Shown piece by piece: positions 57,580-64,000 of a stretch of DNA of 64,000 nucleotides (its first letter is position 1; each line of letters starts with the position of its first letter). This DNA comes from Adiantum capillus-veneris (Eukaryota > Streptophyta > Polypodiopsida > Polypodiales > Pteridaceae). The stretch covers positions 140,408,241-140,472,240 of the forward strand of contig CM043945.1 of assembly GCA_014529385.2 (NCBI GenBank), read 5' to 3'. The notes under the pieces are model-generated. The model was given only the letters and a program-made list of their open reading frames with translations. It had not been told where the DNA came from and searched no databases. Both the position numbers and the translations under genes were made by a program.

Positions 57580-57679
57580 CAGGTGCCAGCTTTTGTACAT
57601 AATAGGTGGTTTTGTGGTGTACAGAGAGTCTGTTTTTGGTGTGCAGTTTTTTAGTGCAATAAGGCCATGTGTGGTTGAA

Positions 57680-57710
57680 CATAAATGTTCAACAAGGGGG
57701 TGGGCAATGA
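57680..57710 (+). other. polypurine tract region of element H
   Basis: AACAAGGGGGTGGGCAATGA just before the 3' LTR at 57711. J has AACAAGGGGGTTGG at the same place. Confidence 0.7.
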
Positions 57711-59964
57711 TGGTGCAGCCAAAGTTGGTCCGAGATAGGAGATGGTCAATGCCAGGCAAAGGTGGCAGCTGAGTGCAGTGTAGAAGGCTAGGGCAGGTAC
57801 CAAAGCCCTAGGCAGCCCAAGGATAGTGGAGATGTATGTTCAAAGTGGTTTTTTTAGGCCAAAGGTGTGCTACAAAGAGCCGAGCAGGTTGGTGGCCTAT
57901 TGTGCCCGAGATGTGGGTTTTATGTCCTAGAATGTAGTGATCAGTGTGCTCTAGAAGCCGGTCTAGACGGCTTGTCAAACAGAGCCCCGATGCTCTAGAT
58001 ATTGCAGTTTAAAGTTGAAGTGTGTAGCAGATCCCCGACCGATACGGCAGCTGGGGACAGGTGGCCCAGGCTGATGTCAGTGTATATGTGTGTAGTGCTT
58101 GAGTTGTGGAGCATGCCGGTCTTTTCGGTTTGTGAAACGGAGCTCTGGTTAGCAAGATATGATCAGTTGAAGATTTTCCGGGGGCCGGGTTTGAGCCCAC
58201 TTGACCGCATTGGGAAATTTGCCATTTGGCAGCTTTTCGGCCTCTCCAAGATTCTCGGTCAAAGGGTGTACCATATGGAGATAGTCGGAATCGACTACAC
58301 GTCAATCGGATGCTTGGTCGGCCAGATACAGGAAGATGAAGCTGGAAGCCTTGGATAGTGAAAGGTTGGCAGATGTGTTTTCCGGTTTTTGTGGCCTTGG
58401 ATAGCGGACCCAGGGAAGTTGAAGTTTGACGAGCATGGAGGGAATTGAAGCCGGCAACCTAGACGATCGAGTGGGATTTTTTCTCAGATCACTGGGCTTC
58501 TCAGTGGGATTTGGCAAGCTTTGCAGGTTGGGAGAAGCAAGTTTTTGCTTCAAGGGTTTTTGCTTGTTCAAGGGCCTTAAAAGGCTAAGGCATTACAGTG
58601 CTGACACTTGGTGGAGATATTGGCCCATATGCGCAGGCGGCAGTTTGAGTGGCGGGCTATAAGAGCTGGAGCGTAGTCCATTAGAAGCATGTGAAGCAAA
58701 AGGGCTCTTTGGGAGCTTCTTGGCTATGGCGCAGGGCGTAGCCTGCCCGCGGGCGCTGTTCCGGGCGAAGACGGGCTAGTTTTGGTGGGGACTGGAGGCG
58801 CAGTGGCGCTCGCCCATGCGGTGGCGGAGACCAGTGGCGGTGATGACGTGGCGCGCTCGCCCGGTGGGAGGAAACTCCCGCGGCCCCTAAAGGCCCGAAG
58901 TTTTAAAGGAGAGAGTAGGGGGCAATAGCGATATCGCTATTGCCTCCCCCCCTCAGCTAAGAGGCAAGTCCCGCGGAGGTCAAGCATAGAGGGCCAGTTG
59001 AGGCCGGGCAAACCAAGGCAATAAAGGGCAGTGAGCAGGAGGCCGGGTAGAGATAAAAGCAAGGTCAAATGGGCCAAGCTAGGAAATATCGGGACAAAGT
59101 GGAAGCCAAGGTCAAAAGAGGGCAAAAGAGGAGTCGGATAGAGGAAAGGGAGAGTCAAAGTAAAAAATGGAGCAGCGTAAGGTGGAGGCCATAAGGGTAA
59201 AAAAGGTGAAAAATAAAAAAATATAAAAAGGCTAGGGGGCAATAGCGACGTCGCTAATGCCCCCCTCCCCCAAGTGCAAAAGAGAAGAAGAGAGCAGATG
59301 GAAAAAGGCGGTGCCCCCTTCCCAAGAGATACCAAAAAAGGGTGCCACATGGACCAATTAGAGGGAAATTTCCCAAATTGAACCCCCCACCCTATAAAAG
59401 TCAAAAAATGATCAAATTAGAGGCTTCTTCTTAGCTTCTTCTTAGATTTTTCTTGGCTTGTGGAGCCCGTTGGAAGCCTGCAAAGTGGAGCTTTTGGACA
59501 GAGGAGTGTGCCTGTCAAAGCCCTTTGCATTTTCCTTGTGTAAATGGCCATGGTGATGGCAGTGTGAGTTTGTAAAGGTGCTTTGTGGAGTGCAATCGAG
59601 TGGTTGTTGCCTCTCTTGCTGTTGTTTTCCCTTCCCCCCTTCTCTTTCTCCTACTCTCATGGTTCTCTCCGGTGCCGGCTGTGTGGAAGAGTGTGCCGCC
59701 CCGGACCGATGTTGTTGTGTGAGAGAGTGAGATTGAGTGATTGTGTGCGTGTGTAAGGGTGGAGACAGGCTGTGGCAACAGGTGTGCGTCGTGTGGTGGT
59801 TTTGTGAAGAGTGTGAGCAGTGGTAATCGAGCGGGCGGTGGTCTGCTAGTGTGAGTTGTGTGTTTGAAGTTGTTTTCCTAGAGCATAGGGGTGTTGTGAA
59901 TGCCTTGAGCTATAGAGAGGCCCTTGTGTTTGTGCCGGGTGTGTTCCCCCATTCCCCCTCTCCA
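57711..59964 (+). repeat. 3' LTR of element H (2254 bp)
   Basis: TGGTGCAGCCAAAGTTGG to CCCCCTCTCCA. Aligns with 53402-55660 throughout, including both palindromes. It has a 4-bp deletion near the end (CATTGGATCCCCC versus CATTCCCCC) and shorter C runs. Followed by ACGT and the resumed LTR of G. Confidence 0.93.
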
Positions 59965-61951
59965 ACGTACATACACGCATGCATAAGCACATATGCACAA
60001 ACACATAAAAGTGAAGGAAAAAAAACACCACATCGTCATTGAAAGGATATATACAACCAAAAGCACGCGAAAGCCACAACAAATCAAAGATTGACGCAGA
60101 AGGCATGCCGTGGCCCCGAAAAAGTGACGCGTAACATCTGGACATCAGCAAAACACCGGGAACGACAGTATTAACCTCACATCAGCCACCCGAACTATCA
60201 ACAACACCCATTGTAAATGCTCCGATCACCACTCTTCTCTAATAACCTAGCCAACGACTAGTGGATTATAAAAAACTCCCCACCCCACTCTTACCTCCCT
60301 TCTCTCTATCTCTGCCTTCTCTCCCTCTCTATCTCTCTCACTAGAGGGGCATCTAGACTCTCTACAATGACCAGTGGATATTTGCAAGGACCATTAGGTA
60401 AGGACCACCTCTCAGGCCTAAATAAAGAGGCCTCCACTAAGCACAAAGGGAGATAACACACTAGAGGCACCACCCAGGGTCCATGCAATCTACATTCCAT
60501 GCATCACTAAGTACATAATGCACCTCACAAGCTTGGGAGCTCATGGTGTCGTGCTTATTGCAAGCATGGGCATTCTAGCATTGGCAGCATCACCACCACC
60601 ACCACCACCAATATCCACCCACACCATGGTTGTTTTACTAATCATGGCCACCCCATGCACATAAGGCACTCATTACGCAAGGCAGCATGACCACACTAGG
60701 ATTGAGTGCACCGACAACATGCTACCTCGGGCCACTTTCGATGCTAGTGATCGATGTTTTTGGCGGCTGCATCGTCTTGATGTTTCCCTCAACTAACCTC
60801 CCACTAAGGTGCTAGCACCACTAACTCCAACTTTGCATCTAAACTCTCTAGTGGATTATAAAAAACTCCCCACCCCACTCTTACCTCCCTTCTCTCTATC
60901 TCTACCTTCTCTCCCTCTCTATCTCTCTCACTAGAGGGGCATCTAGACTCGCTACAATGACCAGTGGATATTTGTAAGGACCATTAGGTAAGGACCACCT
61001 CTCAGGCCTAAATAAAGAGGCCTCCACTAAGCACAAAGGGAGATAACACACTAGAGGAACCATCTAGGCTCCATGAACTCTACATTCCATGCACCACTAA
61101 GCACATAATGTACCTCACAAGCTTGGGAGATCATGATGTCATGCTTATTGCTAGCATGGGTGTTCTAGTATTGGAAACATCACCACCACCACCAATCTCC
61201 ACCCCCACCATGGCTGGTTTACTAATCATGGCCACCCCATGCACATAAGGCACTCATTACACAAGGCAGCATGACCACACTAGGATTGAGTGCACCAACA
61301 CCATGCTACCCCGGGTCACTCTTGATGCTAGTGATTGATGTCGCTGGTAGTTGCATCGTCTTGATGTTTATCTCAACTAACCTCCTGTTAATGTGCTAAC
61401 ACCACTAACTCCAAAGTTTGCCATGCACCATATGGCACTTGCATTCCATCATGTATCCCCAGTGTCAAGAGCAAGGTTGGTAACAACCAAGCCCACCATT
61501 TGTAAGTATCATGATCATCAATAAGTGTGCAATCCTATCATGATCTTTGAGTCCATTCTCTCTTCTCCTTAGCTTTGTTCTCCCCATATCCGTGGAATGA
61601 TTCTCCCCTTATGTATCTCTTTGCTTGTGCTGCATCACGTGCATCATCACCAGTTAGTGATGCTCCATTCTAACCTTGTTACATACCTCTCTCATACACA
61701 CACTCCTGACTGTTGACTAGACATTTTCTATATCCGATCATTTACTATCTCATCGTTTCATGTTGGATACCTAGATGGCATCGCACTCCTGCCATTCTAG
61801 GTCATCTATGTCTGCGTCCTAGCCGCACTTACGCTAGGTGGTGCCCCTCTATAATCATAGGATAACTCCTACATTGAGATGATGCTTGGGGAAGTTCAAG
61901 CTATGTGTCGTGCAGAGGCCACCCCACCTAGCATTTCATTTTCGAATATCA
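59965..61951 (+). repeat. 3' LTR of element G, second part
   Basis: Resumes at ACGTACATACACGCATGC and runs to TTTCGAATATCA, matching 45347-46719 of the 5' LTR but longer because of a 590-bp tandem duplication. Followed by the target duplication CCAT and J sequence. Confidence 0.92.
60258..61437. repeat. 590-bp tandem duplication in 3' LTR of G
   Basis: CTAGTGGATTATAAAAAACT starts at 60258 and 60848. Each unit runs through AGTGGATATTTG, CACCATGGTTG and ACTAACTCCAA. The 5' LTR has a single copy (about 45628-46190). The first unit has extra ACC triplets in its CCA tract. Confidence 0.93.
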
Positions 61952-62672
61952 CCATCACTTTTGAAATACATACCATCATTCACATCAGACATACCTAACC
62001 CTCCATCTCATATGACCATGTAAAGCAAGGATCCCTTCAACCAAACTATGTATCTGTTTGATAGCCCACTGCAGAGCTGCCCCTACCCACATATCTTTCA
62101 ACCAACACACACCTCCATGGAAACCTTGCCCCCAATTTGGGATTGTCTTCCGTCAACCATAGAGAACACCTGCTACATTAGAAGCTCGTCCACCTTTGGC
62201 TCCATGCTCGCCTCTTCACCTACAATGCATTCAATCCCAGTATCATCAAGCCTCTCTTTGCAATTGGTCCTTCAATGTCAACTAGTTCCTCCTGCTTGTT
62301 GACTTCAATTGCCTCTTCTTCAAGCACCTATCTTGCTATTTCATCCTCACCCACAGAAGAAACGAAATCATTCCATACCGCATTTTCCACTTGCTCTTCC
62401 TCCATAGTGAAGGCTACTCTATCTCTTGTGGCAGAACTCTGCACCTAGTGCACCACCATAGCACAATCCACTGCTCTTCCTCTATAGTCAAGGATACTTC
62501 ACCCTCACCCACAGAAGAAAGGAAATCATTCCATACCGCATTTTCCACTTGCTCTTCCTCCATAGTCAAGGCTACTCTATCTCGTGTGGCAGAACTCTGC
62601 ACCTAGTGCACCACCATAACACAATCCACTGCCACCTTGATGAGCATAGCCATTAACATGGCATTGCACATT
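61952..62672 (-). pseudogene. internal region of element J beyond G
   Basis: On the minus strand it aligns with 56830-57420 of H: MAMLIKVAV near 62650, the block VENAVWNDFLSSVGEGE (H has VESKFLSSLAELED), and ALQWAIKQIHSLVEG.LALHG near 62030-62080 (H has LIKAAVQYAVE..HDLL..DLALHG). Many stops. It is the continuation of 44048-44396, interrupted by G. It shows that the C-terminal helix repeat predates the H/J split. Ends abruptly near 62672 against DNA of opposite orientation. Confidence 0.78.
62345..62660. repeat. 158-bp tandem duplication in J internal region
   Basis: CCTCACCCACAGAAGAAA starts at 62345 and 62503, and CCGCATTTTCCACTTGCTC at 62378 and 62536. The units are nearly identical, so the duplication is younger than J itself. 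H has one copy of this coding segment. Confidence 0.9.
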
Positions 62673-64000
62673 GTCGTGCAACTCCACTCCCATGCTAAGA
62701 AATATACCAAGAAGATGCACATTGAGCTTACCTGATCAATATACCAAGAAGATGCACATTGAAGCTTACCTGATCCTTGATCAGTGTTCAGGGCTTGTTA
62801 ACAAGCTATTTGTACGTTTATGTATGCCATATGCAGCTTTAAAGGACCAATAGATGCCTTAACGATGCTAAAAAAGAGTATCTTAAAGTGAGAACAGATG
62901 GGAGTTTATGATTTAGATTTGTAGTGCTTGAAGTGCTCCACCGGCTTGTCTTTACGGCTTATTAATTGGAGCTAGTGAAAAAGTTATGGCAGTTTGAAGT
63001 TTGAGTTAATTGTAGATCTGTACCGGATTGGGCAACTGTAGCTGAGGGGAAAAAAACGAAGTGAATGCATGGGGCTAAAGTGCTCACTTTGTGGAGCGCG
63101 TTGATCTTTTCAGATCAGTGATCGGAGTTACGGTTACCAAGATATCACTAGATTAAATTTCACCGGGGGCCAATTTCATAGCAATCTGGTCGGCTCGGTT
63201 GGAGTGCCATATGGGAATTTTTGACTTCAACCAAGTTCTAGAATTTCATCTTATGCAGAACAATGATTGCAAGATATACCTAGCCTGGTTGCGGTAAGGA
63301 AACTCTAGGAAAATTAACCAAATGCAATGGGAATGCCTTCCAAAAAATGCAATCACCTATATGTGTGTCTTAAAGACATGGAATTATCTGAGATGCTGGA
63401 GAGGGCAACAATATTCACGATGATACTGTCCTTAAATACCAGATGATGATGATGCTCTTGATGATGCTTCTTAAGTGCAGTTGGAATAGCCAGAGGCTGT
63501 GCATGTTCAAATGGGGTGGATGTCATGCAACTCCACTCCCATGCTCAGAAAGATACCAAAAAGATGCACATCAAGCTTATTTGAAGATTACCTAATTAAT
63601 GATCATTGTTTAGGGCTTGGTAAGAAGCTATTTTTATGATTCATGCCAGATGTGGCTTTAAAGGGCCAACAAATGTCTTAATGATGCTAAAAAGGAGTAT
63701 GCTTGAAGTGAGCACAAATGGGAGATTATGATCTAGAAATATAGTGCTTGAAGTGCTCTATCGGCGGCCTGTCTTTACGACTCGTCGATTGGAGCTACGG
63801 TAAAGAAATTATGGCAGTTTGGAGTCGAGGTGTTTGTAGATACATACCGGATTGGACAGCTGCTGATGATGAAGGGCCAAAGTTGATATGAATGCATGTG
63901 GCTGAAGTGCTCACTTTGTGGAGCACGTCAATCTTTTCAGATTAGCAATCGAAGATCTGGTTGCTAGGTTATTACCAGTTTAAGTTTCCCCAAGGGCCAG
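62673..64000 (+). repeat. diverged H-like LTR DNA in an 849-bp tandem arrangement
   Basis: GTCRTGCAACTCCACTCCCA starts at 62673 and 63522, and the following 480 bp match each other with many substitutions; the second copy runs off the edge. Within each copy, blocks such as GGAGTTACGGTTACCAAGAT and CCGGATTGGGCAACTG resemble 53660-53960 of the H LTR in plus orientation, and 63181-63290 resembles the next LTR block (GTGCCATATGGGAATTTTTG). A 37-bp tandem duplication lies at 62702-62775. No coding. Confidence 0.65.

Larger units (their letters stand above)
53402..59964 (+). mobile_element. gag-only LTR element H inserted in 3' LTR of G
   Basis: Two direct repeats of 2259 and 2254 bp (53402-55660 and 57711-59964) enclose a 2050-bp internal region with a gag-type protein and nothing resembling protease, reverse transcriptase, RNase H or integrase. 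Flanked by ACGT (53398-53401 and 59965-59968), and the G LTR sequence reads through on either side (CACAAC|ACGTACATACACGC). This is the architecture called a terminal-repeat element with gag (TR-GAG), which depends on another element for enzymes. LTRs differ by about 19 in 360 bases where I compared them. Confidence 0.92.

Overview
This window is a stretch of repeat-dense plant nuclear DNA. Every coding block I can recognise belongs to an LTR retrotransposon; I see no host gene, tRNA, rRNA or CRISPR array. The land-plant call rests on three things: Ty1/copia polyproteins primed by initiator-Met tRNA, a Ty3/gypsy element with a second RNase H after the normal one (as in the plant Tat lineage), and heavy nesting of elements. 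The species cannot be read from the sequence.

Layout, left to right. 1-3302: copia element A (minus), cut by the window edge. 3303-9305: gypsy-type element B (minus), with a 3.9-kb 5' LTR, a Met-type primer site and a broken gag. 9306-11320: unassigned DNA holding one half of an old segmental duplication. 11321-16016: copia C (plus), same family as A, internally deleted. 16017-17930: unassigned DNA with a 61-bp tandem repeat and a CT microsatellite. 17931-26316: copia D (plus), same family, carrying two later insertions: a 3.5-kb solo LTR of the B family (19395-22925) and a 726-bp solo LTR (24032-24757). 26317-29394: unassigned. 29395-32148 plus 39319-40122: old Tnt1/Tork-like copia E (minus), split by its young relative F (32149-39318). 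40123-44396 plus 61952-62672: element J (minus), split by a Tat-like gypsy G (44397-61951), whose 3' LTR is itself split by H (53402-59964). 62673-64000: diverged H-like LTR DNA in a tandem arrangement.

How the parts relate. Target-site duplications and the LTR junctions give the order of insertion: E before F; J before G before H; D before the two solo LTRs inside it. F looks youngest (two LTR differences in 201 bp). No element looks autonomous: A, C, D, E, F and G all carry stops, frameshifts or loss of a catalytic core, and B and H show a gag but no polymerase.

Most interesting points. (1) H and its diverged relative J form a gag-only family with long LTRs (2.25 kb in H), a gag-like protein with no protease or polymerase, a conserved C-terminal hydrophobic-helix repeat, and a conserved pair of TAGCGA palindromes in the LTR, one of them beside a 59-G run in J. 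(2) The B-family LTR carries a short reading frame kept without indels in two otherwise diverged copies; splice-like sites would join it in phase to gag across the primer site, suggesting a spliced gag whose first exon lies in the LTR. (3) The B-family LTR is built around a roughly 150-bp tandem array.
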